Part shown: positions 8,846 through 17,993 of the stretch, piece after piece | Position numbering within the stretch: the first letter of the stretch is position 1 | Layout: each line of letters begins with the position of its first letter | Source of the DNA: Burkholderia pyrrocinia | Lineage (GTDB): Bacteria > Pseudomonadota > Gammaproteobacteria > Burkholderiales > Burkholderiaceae | Direction of reading: 5' to 3' | NCBI RefSeq assembly: GCF_001028665.1 | Contig: NZ_CP011505.1 | Coordinates: 806,001 to 870,000, forward strand | Length of the DNA: 64,000 bases | Program-made: the position numbers and the translations under genes | Notes under the pieces: generated by a model | What the model saw: the letters and a program-made list of their open reading frames with translations, nothing else | The model's database searches: none | Told to the model about the DNA's origin: nothing

Positions 8846-9697
8846 TTACACGCCGTCCACCGCCCCATTCATCCGCGCGGTCACCTCGCGGCGATAGCGG
8901 TTCAGTTCCTGCGCGGTCGCGAACGTACGCTCGAACAGGATCGACAGGTTGTGCAGGATGCGCTCGACGACCTTCTTTTCCCACTCGCCGTCGAAACGGA
9001 TCTGCTCGTCGAGCCAGCGCTCGAGCCATTCCGGATCCGGCAGGCGCGACTGCACGGTGTCGCGCGGGAACAGCGCCTGGTTCACGTGCAGGTTGGTCGG
9101 GTGCAGCGGCTTCTCGGTGCGGCGCGCCGACGCCATCAGCACGCCGATCTTCGCGAACGCGGCACGCGCGACGTCGCCGCAGTTGTTCAGCGCCTTCTTC
9201 ATGTAGCGCAGGTACGCGCCGCCATGGCGCGCTTCATCGCGCGAGATCGTTTCGTAGATCTGCTTGATGACGGGCTCGGTGTGCCAGTCGGCCGCGCAGC
9301 GATACCAGTGGTTCAGGCGGATCTCGCCGCAGAAGTGCAGCATCAGCGTTTCGAGCGGCGGCGCCGGGTCGAACTGGAAGCGCACCGCGTGCAGTTCCGC
9401 TTCGGTCGGCACCATTTCCGGCTTGAAGCGGCGCAGGTATTCCATCAGCACGAGCGAATGCTTCTGTTCCTCGAAGAACCACACGCTCATGAATGCGGAA
9501 AAGTCGCTGTCGTGCCGGTTGTCGCGCAGGAACATTTCCGTCGCGGGCAACGCGGACCATTCGGTGATCGCGTTCATCCTGATCGTCTCCGCCTGCTCGT
9601 CGGTGAGCAGCGCAGCGTCGAACCGGTTCCACGGAATGTCCTTCTCCATGTCCCAGCGGACCGCTTCGAGCGACCTGAAAAGTTCCGGATAGAGCAT
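8846..9697 (-). CDS. ferritin-like diiron protein, acyl-ACP desaturase type
   Basis: This is a 283-residue soluble helical protein. Iron ligands fit the acyl-ACP desaturase/ferritin-like pattern: a first Glu near residue 47, E77-x-x-H80 (EEQKH), E125 (FCGEIRLNHW) and E155-x-x-H158 (RDEARHGGAY). That class uses O2 to desaturate or oxidise chains bound to an acyl carrier protein, fitting the ACP and acyl-AMP ligase nearby. I chose the ATG at 9697 because the fold starts there; upstream residues are Arg-rich and overlap the neighbour. It follows the membrane desaturase in the same leftward unit. The exact reaction is unknown. Confidence 0.75.
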   Translation of the reverse strand: MLYPELFRSLEAVRWDMEKDIPWNRFDAALLTDEQAETIRMNAITEWSALPATEMFLRDNRHDSDFSAFMSVWFFEEQKHSLVLMEYLRRFKPEMVPTEAELHAVRFQFDPAPPLETLMLHFCGEIRLNHWYRCAADWHTEPVIKQIYETISRDEARHGGAYLRYMKKALNNCGDVARAAFAKIGVLMASARRTEKPLHPTNLHVNQALFPRDTVQSRLPDPEWLERWLDEQIRFDGEWEKKVVERILHNLSILFERTFATAQELNRYRREVTARMNGAVDGV

Positions 9698-9737
9698 CGT
9701 CGTCACCGTCGTCGAAAGGCGTTCGGGCCGGGCACGG

Positions 9738-10733
9738 TCATGCCGACTGCGTGGACGCTGGCGCGGCCGCTTCGGCGTCGGGCGCGCGATCGTCCGCATC
9801 GTCGTCCACCGTGCGCGGCGACAGCTTGCCGCGCAGCAACGCGGAATAGAACTGCCGGTACGTGCGGTGGTAGTAGCGGATGCGCGGCGCGATCGCGCCA
9901 TGCAGGTCGTGCAGCCGCTCGATCGGCAGGTTCGGCATCATGTGGTGCTCGACATGATAGTTGTTGCCGTTCGTGAACCACGTCATGAATGCATTGCTCT
10001 CGATCGTCCGCGTGTTGCGGAACGGGTCGGTGCTCGTCAGGTCGCAGCGGTAATGCTCCGGCATCTCGACCAGCGCATGCACGGGCGCCGCGACGAACAC
10101 GAGCGGCACGACCCACACCCACACGACGAACCACGTGTGCAGCGCGAACGACAGCCCGGCCAGCAGCGCGATCGCCGCGACCATCAGCAGGTGATCGCGA
10201 CGAATGGCCCGCGACACGAGCGGGTTGTCGCCGAAGCGCGCGCCCGGCACGACGAGTTTCGCGACGTTCTTCGCGAACTGGATATAGTGCGCGGCCATCG
10301 ACAGCCGCCATGCCCACAGGCCGAGGTTGACGACGGGGCTGGCGCCGTACTGGTCGCCGTAGTCGAAGAATTCCTTGTTCTCGGGCGTGCCGAGCAAGCG
10401 GTGATGGCGCAAGTGGCTGTCCTGGTACGCATGGAACGACACGAGCATCGGCATGCCGACCAGCACGCCGAACACCATGTTGAGGCGCTTGCTCCTGAAC
10501 CCCTGGTAATGCAGCGCCTGGTGCTGCAACTCGACGCCGTGCGCATACATCGCGCCGATCAGCACGACCCCGACGATCTTCAGGAATACCGACGCCGACA
10601 GAGCGAACATCATGCCGTGCGCGATGAGCGCGACGTAGACCGCCAGCTTCAGCGAGAAGACCACGCCGCTCGGGCGGCTCTTCATGTCTGCAACTGGTTT
10701 CGGGCGGGCGACAAGCGATGAGGTGACGGACAA
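9738..10733 (-). CDS. membrane fatty acid desaturase
   Basis: This integral membrane desaturase has three histidine boxes: HGVELQHQALH near residue 65, HAYQDSHLRHH near 101, and HVEHHMMP near the C-terminus, which bind the non-haem diiron centre. Hydrophobic segments flank them. It would desaturate, hydroxylate or acetylenate a fatty acyl chain. The start is uncertain: a TTG at 10733 has AAGGAG at ideal spacing, while in-frame ATGs at 10685 and 10775 lack a clear ribosome site. It leads the leftward two-gene unit, divergent from the acyl-AMP ligase operon. Confidence 0.82.
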   Translation of the reverse strand: MSVTSSLVARPKPVADMKSRPSGVVFSLKLAVYVALIAHGMMFALSASVFLKIVGVVLIGAMYAHGVELQHQALHYQGFRSKRLNMVFGVLVGMPMLVSFHAYQDSHLRHHRLLGTPENKEFFDYGDQYGASPVVNLGLWAWRLSMAAHYIQFAKNVAKLVVPGARFGDNPLVSRAIRRDHLLMVAAIALLAGLSFALHTWFVVWVWVVPLVFVAAPVHALVEMPEHYRCDLTSTDPFRNTRTIESNAFMTWFTNGNNYHVEHHMMPNLPIERLHDLHGAIAPRIRYYHRTYRQFYSALLRGKLSPRTVDDDADDRAPDAEAAAPASTQSA

Positions 10734-11070
10734 AACGCTCTCCTTGGCCGGACCCTCGCCCGGCACCGTGGACATTGACGACGCTGGCGCGCTGCCGGGT
10801 TGCAATTCTTCTGTGAGTCGATGTTTCGGACAAACGAATTTTCCGAACGCATTGCATGACGCCCGCGCATGAGCGCACCACATCGTGAACTAGACGACCG
10901 GTCGAATGCGCGTACCGACCGTTCACCTCGTGGATGCGTGCCGCGCATGCATAGCCTGCATAGATTCCGTTTGTCGCGTTGCATCGATCCGGCAAGAATC
11001 CCCCTCACTCGACGAACGGCGCCGCCGGCACCGTGGCGCGAGCGGCCGTGTTCCTCAACGGGAGATCCTC
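10734..11070. promoter_or_regulatory. divergent promoter region of the biosynthetic cluster
   Basis: This 337-base region separates the leftward desaturase unit from the rightward acyl-AMP ligase operon and must contain both promoters. No strong -35/-10 pair was identified by eye. A spaced dyad (10825-10847) is the best candidate operator. GGGAG at 11060-11064 serves the GTG start at 11071. Confidence 0.55.
10825..10847. promoter_or_regulatory. inverted repeat, candidate operator
   Basis: TTCGGA and TCCGAA are exact inverted arms separated by 11 bases in the shared cluster promoter. The geometry suits a dimeric regulator, but the arms are only 6 bases so chance occurrence is possible. Confidence 0.35.
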
Positions 11071-12834
11071 GTGACGAAGTGCGCATCCACCATTCATCGC
11101 CTGATCGAATCGCTCGAGGACGTCGCGGGCGCCACGCATCGCATGACGTTCGTCGACGATGCGGGCCGCGAAGCGGACATCACGTACCGGCGCTTTGCGG
11201 AAGAGGTGTTTCACCAGGCCGGCGCGCTGCGCGAGCTTGGCGTCCGCGAGAACGACATGGTGATGCTCGCGCTCCCCGCATCGGTCGAGCACGCGGCCGC
11301 GATGATGGCCTGCGTGATGACGGGCGCGCTGCCCTGCACCGTGCCCGTCCCCGTGCGGCGCGCCGCCGCCGGGCGGCAGGTAGTCGACGTCGCATGCGAG
11401 CTGTACCGGCCGCGCCTCGTCGTCGCCGCGGATGCGCAGTCCGCCGCGTGGCGCGACGACGCGTTTCCCGCTGCGTCCACCCGTGTCGTCGATCTCGCGA
11501 CGCTGTCGATCGCCGCCGATGCCGGCACGCGCGCGCTGATCAGCGCGAAGTGCGGCCGCGATCCGCATCACGTGCAGCTCACGTCCGGCTCGACGTCGCA
11601 TCCGAAGGCAGCGGTGCTCAGCCACGAGAACGTGATCGCGAACGTGCTCGGCATCGGCGGATCGGTCCGCTTCGACATCGCGGCCGGCGACGGCACCGCG
11701 TCGTGGCTGCCGCTCTATCACGACATGGGCCTGCTCACGCTGCTGTCGAATCTGCACTACCGTGCGCCGTTGCTGATGATGCAGCCGAACAGCTTCATCC
11801 GGAATCCGCTCGGCTGGTTGAAGCGCATCGCGTCGGCGCGCGCGACGACGACGTCGGTGCCGACCTTCGCGCTGCGCTACTGCGTGCGTCGCTTCAATGC
11901 CGCCGCGATGGACGGCGTCGACCTGTCCGCGTGCCGCAACATCTTCATCGGCGGCGAACGCGTGGACGACGCGACGCTGCGCGATTTCGCCGCCACGTTC
12001 GCGCCGTACGGTCTCGCGGCGTCGGCGCTGCAGCCGTGCTACGGAATGGCCGAGTCGACGCTCGCAGTGTCGATGCACCGTGCATGGCATGACGGTGCGG
12101 TCGACGGCGCACCGTACGTGATCGCGGACACGCTCGACCGTCGCGCGCTGATCGAGCGCCGCGACGCGCAACCGGTCGCCTCGAACGACGGCGACGAGTC
12201 GGAAACCGAAACCGTGCTCGCGATGGGCACGCCGATCGAAGGGATGGCGTTCCGCATTCTCGACGACAGCGACCACGCACTGCCGAGTCGCACCGTCGGC
12301 GAAGTCGCGATCCGCGGCACGTCGGTGATGCTCGGCTACCTGACTCCCGACGACGGCACGATCGCCGCGCCGCTGACGGCCGACGGCTGGTTCCGCACCG
12401 GCGACATCGGTTACGTCGCGGACGGCCAGCTCCATATCCTCGGGCGCAAGAAGGAAGTCATCATCATTCGCGGCAGCAACTACTTCCCGCACGAGATCGA
12501 GGAGGCGCTTGGCGCCCATCACATGCTGCGCAAGAGCACCTGCATCGCGTTCGGGCTGCCCGATCCCGAGACCGGCACCGAGCGGCTGGTCGTCGCGATC
12601 GAGGCGCGTCCCGTCGACGCGACGCCGCAAACCCGCACCGAGTGCCAGCAGCTGCTCGCGGCGCGCATCGGGTTCGCCGCGCAGGATCTATGCTTCGTCG
12701 AACCCGGCTCGCTGCCGCGCACGACGAGCGGCAAGCTGCAGCGCCTGAAGTGTCGCGACCTCTATGCAAACGGCGCGCTGCCCGTGATCCATGCGCCGGC
12801 CGCCGTTGAAGCCGGTCAAGGAGCGTACGCATGA
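11071..12834 (+). CDS. fatty acyl-AMP ligase
   Basis: This 587-residue ANL-superfamily enzyme resembles fatty acyl-AMP ligases, which adenylate fatty acids for transfer to an acyl carrier protein. Visible motifs are the P-loop LTSGSTSHPKAAVLSH near residue 170, the FAAL-typical SWLPLYHDMGLL near 210, GGERVDD, the GWFRTGDIGY core near 440 with GRKKE, and the C-terminal lysine in TTSGKLQRLK near 550. The GTG start at 11071 has GGGAG six bases upstream. Its stop overlaps the next ATG, showing translational coupling with the exporter genes. It probably primes the ACP encoded at 17994. Confidence 0.88.
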   Translation: MTKCASTIHRLIESLEDVAGATHRMTFVDDAGREADITYRRFAEEVFHQAGALRELGVRENDMVMLALPASVEHAAAMMACVMTGALPCTVPVPVRRAAAGRQVVDVACELYRPRLVVAADAQSAAWRDDAFPAASTRVVDLATLSIAADAGTRALISAKCGRDPHHVQLTSGSTSHPKAAVLSHENVIANVLGIGGSVRFDIAAGDGTASWLPLYHDMGLLTLLSNLHYRAPLLMMQPNSFIRNPLGWLKRIASARATTTSVPTFALRYCVRRFNAAAMDGVDLSACRNIFIGGERVDDATLRDFAATFAPYGLAASALQPCYGMAESTLAVSMHRAWHDGAVDGAPYVIADTLDRRALIERRDAQPVASNDGDESETETVLAMGTPIEGMAFRILDDSDHALPSRTVGEVAIRGTSVMLGYLTPDDGTIAAPLTADGWFRTGDIGYVADGQLHILGRKKEVIIIRGSNYFPHEIEEALGAHHMLRKSTCIAFGLPDPETGTERLVVAIEARPVDATPQTRTECQQLLAARIGFAAQDLCFVEPGSLPRTTSGKLQRLKCRDLYANGALPVIHAPAAVEAGQGAYA

Positions 12835-13541
12835 CGTCCGCATCGTTCCCGCCGGTGCTCGAGCTGCGCGACGTCTCACGCGTCTACGAGGGCGCGGGCC
12901 GCGTCGTCGCGGTGCGCGGCGCGACGATCTCGATCGGCCAGCGCGACGTGGTCGCGCTCGTCGGCCCGTCCGGCAGCGGCAAGAGCACGCTGCTCAATCT
13001 CGCGGGCTTTCTCGACGTGCCGAGCACCGGCGAACGCTGGCTCGAAGGCCGCCGCATCAACGATGCGCCGGACACGCTCGAACGAATTCGCCGCGAACGC
13101 ATCGGCTTTGTGTTCCAGCAGTTCAACCTGATTCCGGTGATGTCGGCGCTCGAGAACGTCGAGCTCGGCTGCTTCGCATGGGGCACGCCGCGCACGCGCC
13201 GCGAGCGCGCCCGCGCGATGCTCGATGCGGTCGGGCTCGCCGCACGCGAACGCCACCGCCCCGGCGAGCTGTCCGGCGGCGAGCAGCAGCGCGTCGCGCT
13301 GGCCCGCGCGCTTGCCAAGGAGCCCGCCATCGTGATCGCGGACGAGCCGACCGCGAGCCTCGACAGCACCAACGCGCTGGCGGTGGCCGAGCTGATCCTC
13401 GACACCAACCGCACGCTGGGAACCGCCTTTCTGATTGCGTCGCACGACGATCGTCTGTGCACGCGCCTGCCTCGCCGCATCGAGATGCGCGACGGCGTAC
13501 CGGGAGTGAACCGTGAACTGGTCGACGTTTGCGTGGCGTAA
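12831..13541 (+). CDS. ABC transporter ATP-binding protein (LolD/MacB type)
   Basis: This 236-residue ATPase has Walker A GPSGSGKST near residue 45, a Q-loop in VFQQFNLIPVMSALENV, the signature LSGGEQQRVALARA, and Walker B IVIADEPTASLD. The sequence is of the LolD/MacB class that partners FtsX-type permeases and drives transfer of molecules from the inner membrane outward. It overlaps the ligase by ATGA and the permease by 29 bases. Together with the next three genes it forms a trans-envelope export set. Confidence 0.9.
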   Translation: MTSASFPPVLELRDVSRVYEGAGRVVAVRGATISIGQRDVVALVGPSGSGKSTLLNLAGFLDVPSTGERWLEGRRINDAPDTLERIRRERIGFVFQQFNLIPVMSALENVELGCFAWGTPRTRRERARAMLDAVGLAARERHRPGELSGGEQQRVALARALAKEPAIVIADEPTASLDSTNALAVAELILDTNRTLGTAFLIASHDDRLCTRLPRRIEMRDGVPGVNRELVDVCVA

Positions 13542-14730
13542 CCTCTGGCGCAACCGGCGCCGCACCGTGCTCACGATGGCGATGATCGGCGTCGCCGCGT
13601 TCGCGTCGAGCCTCGCGCTCGGCTACGTGATCGCGACGTTCGACGCGGTGCGCGAAGGGTCGATCGACAGCGGCGTCGGCCATGTGCAGGTACTGCACCA
13701 CGGCTATCTCGACCGGATCGGCGAGCGGCCGCTGCAGTACGGGCTGACCGCCGACGAGCAGGCCGCCGCGGCACGCGCCGTCGCGACGCTGCACGGCGTC
13801 GCGACGACCGCGCGCGGCATCGACTTCGACGGGCTGGTCTCGAACGGCGATCTCAGCTACGGCTTCGTCGGCGAAGGCATCGAGCCGAACCGCGAGCCGC
13901 CCGGCTTCTTCGACTATCACACGGTGTTGTCGGGCCGCTACCTGTCGCCGACCCATGCCGGCACCGAAGTCGTCGTCGGCGCCGAACTCGCGCGCAAGCT
14001 CGGCGTCCACGTGGGCTCGGTCGTGCAACTGATGGCATCGACCGCGCACGGCGGCATCAACGCGACCGACGCGCAGATCGTCGGCGTGATGAGCACCGGC
14101 AACAAGGACATCGACGAGCGCATCGTCAACGTGACGTTCGCCGCCGCGCAGGCGCTGCTGCGCACCGACCGCGCGTCGCGCATCGCGGTGTTCCTGTCGG
14201 ATACGTCGCACACGCCGGCCGCCGCCGCGACGCTGCGCGCCGCGCTGCCGACGCTCGACGTGAAGACCTGGGACCAGCTCGTGTCGCTCTATCACCAGGT
14301 CGTCGCGCTGTACAAGAACCAGTTCTCGGTATTCGGCGCGATTCTCAGCGTGACGATCCTGCTGTCGATGAGCAACTGGATCCTGATGAGCATCGTCGAG
14401 CGCCGCCGCGAGATCTCGACGCTGCGTGCACTCGGCGTGCCGGCCGCAACGGTGCGCGGCGTGCTGATCCAGGAAACCGCGCTGCTCGGCCTGCTCGGCG
14501 CGGCCGCCGGCATCGCGGTGGCGCTGCTGACGATGGTCGCGCTCAATCACGCGCAGATCCACCTGCCCGCGCCGCCGGGCCGCGTGAAGCCGATCCTGCT
14601 CGAATTCACGGTATCGCCGGCCGCCGTGGCCGCCGTCGAAGGCGCGTTCGTCGTGCTTGGCGTGGCAGCCGCGCTGCTCGCGACACTCGGACTCGCCAAA
14701 CGCAACATCCTCGAAGGACTCGCCCCATGA
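13513..14730 (+). CDS. ABC transporter permease, FtsX/LolC-E/MacB type
   Basis: This 405-residue permease has one N-terminal membrane segment (TMAMIGVAAFASSLALGYVI), a large periplasmic domain, then three C-terminal segments including MSNWILMSIVERRREISTLR, the FtsX-domain hallmark. It starts with GTG inside the ATPase gene. LolE/MacB-type permeases extract lipoproteins, lipids or peptides from the outer leaflet of the inner membrane rather than importing solutes. The hydrophobic chemistry encoded around it suggests a lipid-like cargo. Confidence 0.87.
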   Translation: MNWSTFAWRNLWRNRRRTVLTMAMIGVAAFASSLALGYVIATFDAVREGSIDSGVGHVQVLHHGYLDRIGERPLQYGLTADEQAAAARAVATLHGVATTARGIDFDGLVSNGDLSYGFVGEGIEPNREPPGFFDYHTVLSGRYLSPTHAGTEVVVGAELARKLGVHVGSVVQLMASTAHGGINATDAQIVGVMSTGNKDIDERIVNVTFAAAQALLRTDRASRIAVFLSDTSHTPAAAATLRAALPTLDVKTWDQLVSLYHQVVALYKNQFSVFGAILSVTILLSMSNWILMSIVERRREISTLRALGVPAATVRGVLIQETALLGLLGAAAGIAVALLTMVALNHAQIHLPAPPGRVKPILLEFTVSPAAVAAVEGAFVVLGVAAALLATLGLAKRNILEGLAP

Positions 14731-15476
14731 TCCGCATTCGCGTTACGTACGCCGCTTTCGCCGCGCTCGTCGCGTGCGCGCCGGCCGCCCATGCAGCCGA
14801 CGCACCGCCGGCCCAGACCATGCTCGCCCGTGCCGACGCCTATCGCAGCACGGCCGCCGATACGCAGACGAACATCGAGATCACGAACCTGGCCGGCGGA
14901 CAATCCGGCGACGCGACGCGCTATCTCGTCTATACGCGCGGCAACGGCGACACGCTCGCGCTGACCCGCAGCGGCGAGAACGACGGCCAGAAGTATCTCG
15001 CGACGACGCGCGGGCACTGGTTCTACGTGCCGAACACGCGCAGCGCGGTGCGCATCAACGGAATGCAGCGGCTGCAGGGCGAAGTCGTGATCAGCGACAT
15101 CACGCGCACGCACTGGGCAGACAGCTACCGCGCGACGGCCGCGCCCGGCACGACGGCGATCGCCGGCAAGCCGGCCACCGAGCTCGACCTGACCGCGACC
15201 GATCCCGACAACGTCTATCCGACGATCAAGCTGTGGGTCACGCCCGACAGCGACGTGCCGGTGCGCGCGCAGTTCTTCCTGGCGAGCGGCCTGCTGTTCC
15301 GCAGCGCCGATTTCTCCACGCCGGTCGAGGCGAACGGGCGCAAGGTGATCCGCAAGATCACGTACCGCAACGAGATCGAGAAGCAGCGCGCGAGCGTCGT
15401 CGACATCCTCGACGGCCAGCCGCGCAAGATTCCGTCGGGCTGGTTCAATCCCGACACGCTTGCCGATGGCCAGTGA
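14727..15476 (+). CDS. periplasmic outer-membrane lipoprotein-sorting (LolA-like) protein
   Basis: This 249-residue protein has a cleavable signal peptide (Arg-containing start, hydrophobic core, cleavage likely after AAHA). It then resembles the LolA-like 'outer membrane lipoprotein-sorting' family, with a beta-rich half-barrel and segments such as RGHWFYVPNTRSAVRING and IRKITYRNEIEKQR. Such proteins ferry hydrophobic cargo through the periplasm after an FtsX-type ABC transporter releases it. ATGA overlap with the permease and overlap with the next gene support one export machine. Confidence 0.8.
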   Translation: MIRIRVTYAAFAALVACAPAAHAADAPPAQTMLARADAYRSTAADTQTNIEITNLAGGQSGDATRYLVYTRGNGDTLALTRSGENDGQKYLATTRGHWFYVPNTRSAVRINGMQRLQGEVVISDITRTHWADSYRATAAPGTTAIAGKPATELDLTATDPDNVYPTIKLWVTPDSDVPVRAQFFLASGLLFRSADFSTPVEANGRKVIRKITYRNEIEKQRASVVDILDGQPRKIPSGWFNPDTLADGQ

Positions 15477-16806
15477 CAACGAGGCCCGCGCCGATGCCCA
15501 TCGTGACCGCTTCCGTCCATCGTCCGGCCGCACATGCGCGCCGCGCAGACGCGCCTGGCATCGCGCCGCGCTCGCCTTCCCGCTCGCGCTCGGCTGCACG
15601 TTCGCGCATGGAGAATCGCTGATGGACCAGTTGAGCACGCTGAACGGCATCGCGTACGCCCGCTCCGTCGACAGCACGGACGGCCATGCGCTGCTCGGCA
15701 ACCTGATCGGCGACGAACCGCGCAACCGGCAGGAAGCCGGCCTGCTCGCGCGCATCGACGGCGAAAACCTGTTCATGAACGCGCGCGTCGTCGCGAGCAA
15801 TCACTCGCTCGGCGCACAGGCGAGCCGCTTCAACGAGGCCGGCGTGCGCTACGCGTTCGACAACGGCATCACGCTCACGGCCGGCAAGCGGATCGACCCG
15901 CTCGACACGTCGCAGGCGTTCTTTCCGCTCGGCTTCTTCCAGAAGCGGGCCGCGACGGCGGATATCTACGATCGCTACGGCGACGTCGAAGGCACGCCGC
16001 TCGTCGAGGCGAAATGGGCCGGCGAACAGACCACGCTGCAGTTCATCGCCGGCGAGAACCGCACGTTGCGCAACGACGTCGACAACCGCGACGTGCAAGG
16101 CGCGACGCAGCTCGTGCGCGGCGCGTACAACTGGTCGGGCGGCTCCGCCGCATTGCTCGCCGGCCGTCACGCGGGCCGCGGCGGCGCAGGCGCAACGTTG
16201 TCGTTCGACGTCGCGAGTTCGAACACCGTCTATGCGAGCGCGTGGCTCGAACGCGGCACGACGCGGCCGCTGCCGGCGTTCATCGCGAACGGCACGCCGC
16301 TCGATTCGCCGGCCGCCTACGACGCGGTCGATCGCCGCAACGACCGACAAGTCATGTGGCGCAGCGCGGTCGGGATGCAGAGCGCGCTGCCCGGCAACCT
16401 GTCGCTGATCGTCGAGTGGTCGCACGACGAGGCGCGTTACGACGCGAACCAGTGGCGCCAGATGGTCGGCGCGGTCCGCGCGAACAACGCGCTGCTGCCG
16501 GTCGCGCCCGGCGCCGCGCTCGCCGGCCTCGGCGGCACGGCCGACTTCGTGAGCGCCGACGGCAACCTGCGCGACTACCTGTTCGCGCGGCTCGGCAAGA
16601 AGATCGGCCGCGTCGAGTATTCGCTGCGCGGCGTCTACTCGCCGCAGGACAAGGGCCTGCTCGCGATCGCCCAGGTCGTCGCCGACGTGAACCAGCGCGT
16701 GAGCGTCGATGTCGCGCTCTCGCACGCATTCTCCGACAGCAATTCCGAGTACCGGATGGTCGGTCTCGGCACCCGCATCGACGCCGCCGTGCGCGTGCGC
16801 TTCTGA
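15466..16806 (+). CDS. putative outer-membrane beta-barrel protein of the export system
   Basis: This protein is about 446 residues long. A long Arg-rich n-region precedes a hydrophobic stretch (AALAFPLALGCTFAHG), suggesting a signal peptide. The mature part alternates polar and aromatic/hydrophobic residues like amphipathic strands and ends in RVRF, a terminal Phe as in many outer-membrane barrels. I recognise no named family. The ATG at 15466 overlaps the LolA-like stop by 11 bases; a TTG two codons earlier is also open. By position it is the outer-membrane component of the preceding ABC/LolA-like set; that is inference. Confidence 0.7.
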   Translation: MASDNEARADAHRDRFRPSSGRTCAPRRRAWHRAALAFPLALGCTFAHGESLMDQLSTLNGIAYARSVDSTDGHALLGNLIGDEPRNRQEAGLLARIDGENLFMNARVVASNHSLGAQASRFNEAGVRYAFDNGITLTAGKRIDPLDTSQAFFPLGFFQKRAATADIYDRYGDVEGTPLVEAKWAGEQTTLQFIAGENRTLRNDVDNRDVQGATQLVRGAYNWSGGSAALLAGRHAGRGGAGATLSFDVASSNTVYASAWLERGTTRPLPAFIANGTPLDSPAAYDAVDRRNDRQVMWRSAVGMQSALPGNLSLIVEWSHDEARYDANQWRQMVGAVRANNALLPVAPGAALAGLGGTADFVSADGNLRDYLFARLGKKIGRVEYSLRGVYSPQDKGLLAIAQVVADVNQRVSVDVALSHAFSDSNSEYRMVGLGTRIDAAVRVRF

Positions 16807-16819
16807 CAGGAACCCTGCC

Positions 16820-17935
16820 ATGTCCACGCTTTCCGTCCCTGCTTCGTCCGCCGGCCCGCTGCTGCCACTGCAGCCGCCGCTGCTGCTGCGCGTGGCCGAC
16901 CAGGCCGCGTATCCGGTGCTGCGCCACCTCGACACGCTCGGCACGATCGGCACGCCGCCGCGCGCGGCTGCCCGGCTCGTCGAAGCCGCCGCCGTGCGGC
17001 TGCTCGACAGCGAGATGGTGATCGCACTGCGCGCCGCCACGCCGGACGTGCTGCCCGATTCGTCCGCATCGACGCCGCTGCAACACGACGAGGCGCCGCT
17101 CACCGAAGCGCTGCTCGAACAGATCGGCCGCGAAGGCTTCCACCACCTGTTCAAGCCGTTCATGCGCGCGTTCATCCGCATCATGTTCGGGCTGTTCTTC
17201 TCCGACGACCAGAACCGTCGTGCGTGCGACTGCATCGACGCCGGTCACAACTTCGCGTTCCTGATGAGCGACGGCGGCGGCCCGACCCTCGCCGCATGGC
17301 GCACGGTCGTCCGCAGCGACGACAGCGGCCTCGCGCTCACCGTCGACAAGGTGTGGGGAATCGAGGCGCACCGCGACTGCATGGCGGTCGTCGCGGCGCG
17401 CTTGCCGGGCGTGATGTTCCCGGCCGCGTATCTCGTGTGGCCCGACGAGTATCGAAAACTGAAGCGCGCGACCTGCGGCGCGCCGTTCCTCGCGGGCAAC
17501 CTGCAGCTGGCGAACGTCGGCGGCCAGGTGCGCGTCAGCGCCGAGGATCGCCTGCGGATCGGCGGCCCGACCGTGTTCAACAAGTACCTGACCGTCGTGC
17601 GGCCGTACTTCGTCCGCGCGCTGATGGCGCACGTCGGCTGGCTCGAACGGACCGGCCGCGTCGAACTCGACGCCGACGCGCACGCCGTGCACCGCTTCAT
17701 CGCGGACGCCGCACGCAGCCAGACCGACGACGCGCACTACAGCTTCGGCAAGGTGCAGCGCGTGCTCGCGATCAAGCTGCTGTCGAACGAGTTCCTGACG
17801 GCACTCGTGCGCGACGGCAAGGTTGCGGCGTTCGACGACCAGCGCGACCTGCTGGCGTTTTCGAAGATGGAAGGCAGTTCGTACCGTTGTTATCACGAGC
17901 TTCGCAAGAGCCTGCGCTGCGAAGCCGGCAGTTGA
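16820..17935 (+). CDS. degenerate acyl-CoA dehydrogenase-like protein
   Basis: This 371-residue protein looks like a shortened, divergent acyl-CoA dehydrogenase. There is a middle beta-like section (LALTVDKVWGIEAHRDCMAV) and a helical C-terminal part ending SKMEGSSYRCYHELRKSL, which parallels the EGTxxIQ..ARxL ending of the family. It is much shorter than the full dehydrogenase at 25578 in the same operon. It could desaturate an ACP-bound chain or be a non-catalytic partner. AGGAA precedes the ATG at 16820. Family assignment is tentative. Confidence 0.6.
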   Translation: MSTLSVPASSAGPLLPLQPPLLLRVADQAAYPVLRHLDTLGTIGTPPRAAARLVEAAAVRLLDSEMVIALRAATPDVLPDSSASTPLQHDEAPLTEALLEQIGREGFHHLFKPFMRAFIRIMFGLFFSDDQNRRACDCIDAGHNFAFLMSDGGGPTLAAWRTVVRSDDSGLALTVDKVWGIEAHRDCMAVVAARLPGVMFPAAYLVWPDEYRKLKRATCGAPFLAGNLQLANVGGQVRVSAEDRLRIGGPTVFNKYLTVVRPYFVRALMAHVGWLERTGRVELDADAHAVHRFIADAARSQTDDAHYSFGKVQRVLAIKLLSNEFLTALVRDGKVAAFDDQRDLLAFSKMEGSSYRCYHELRKSLRCEAGS

Positions 17936-17993
17936 CCCACGCGACAGGCCGATCGATCCCGATCAACCCACTTCAAACCAAGGAGCTCCTCTC

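Noticed and set aside
13123..14562. 479-codon minus-strand frame under the FtsX permease
   Set aside because: Antisense shadow; the plus strand encodes a recognisable membrane protein.
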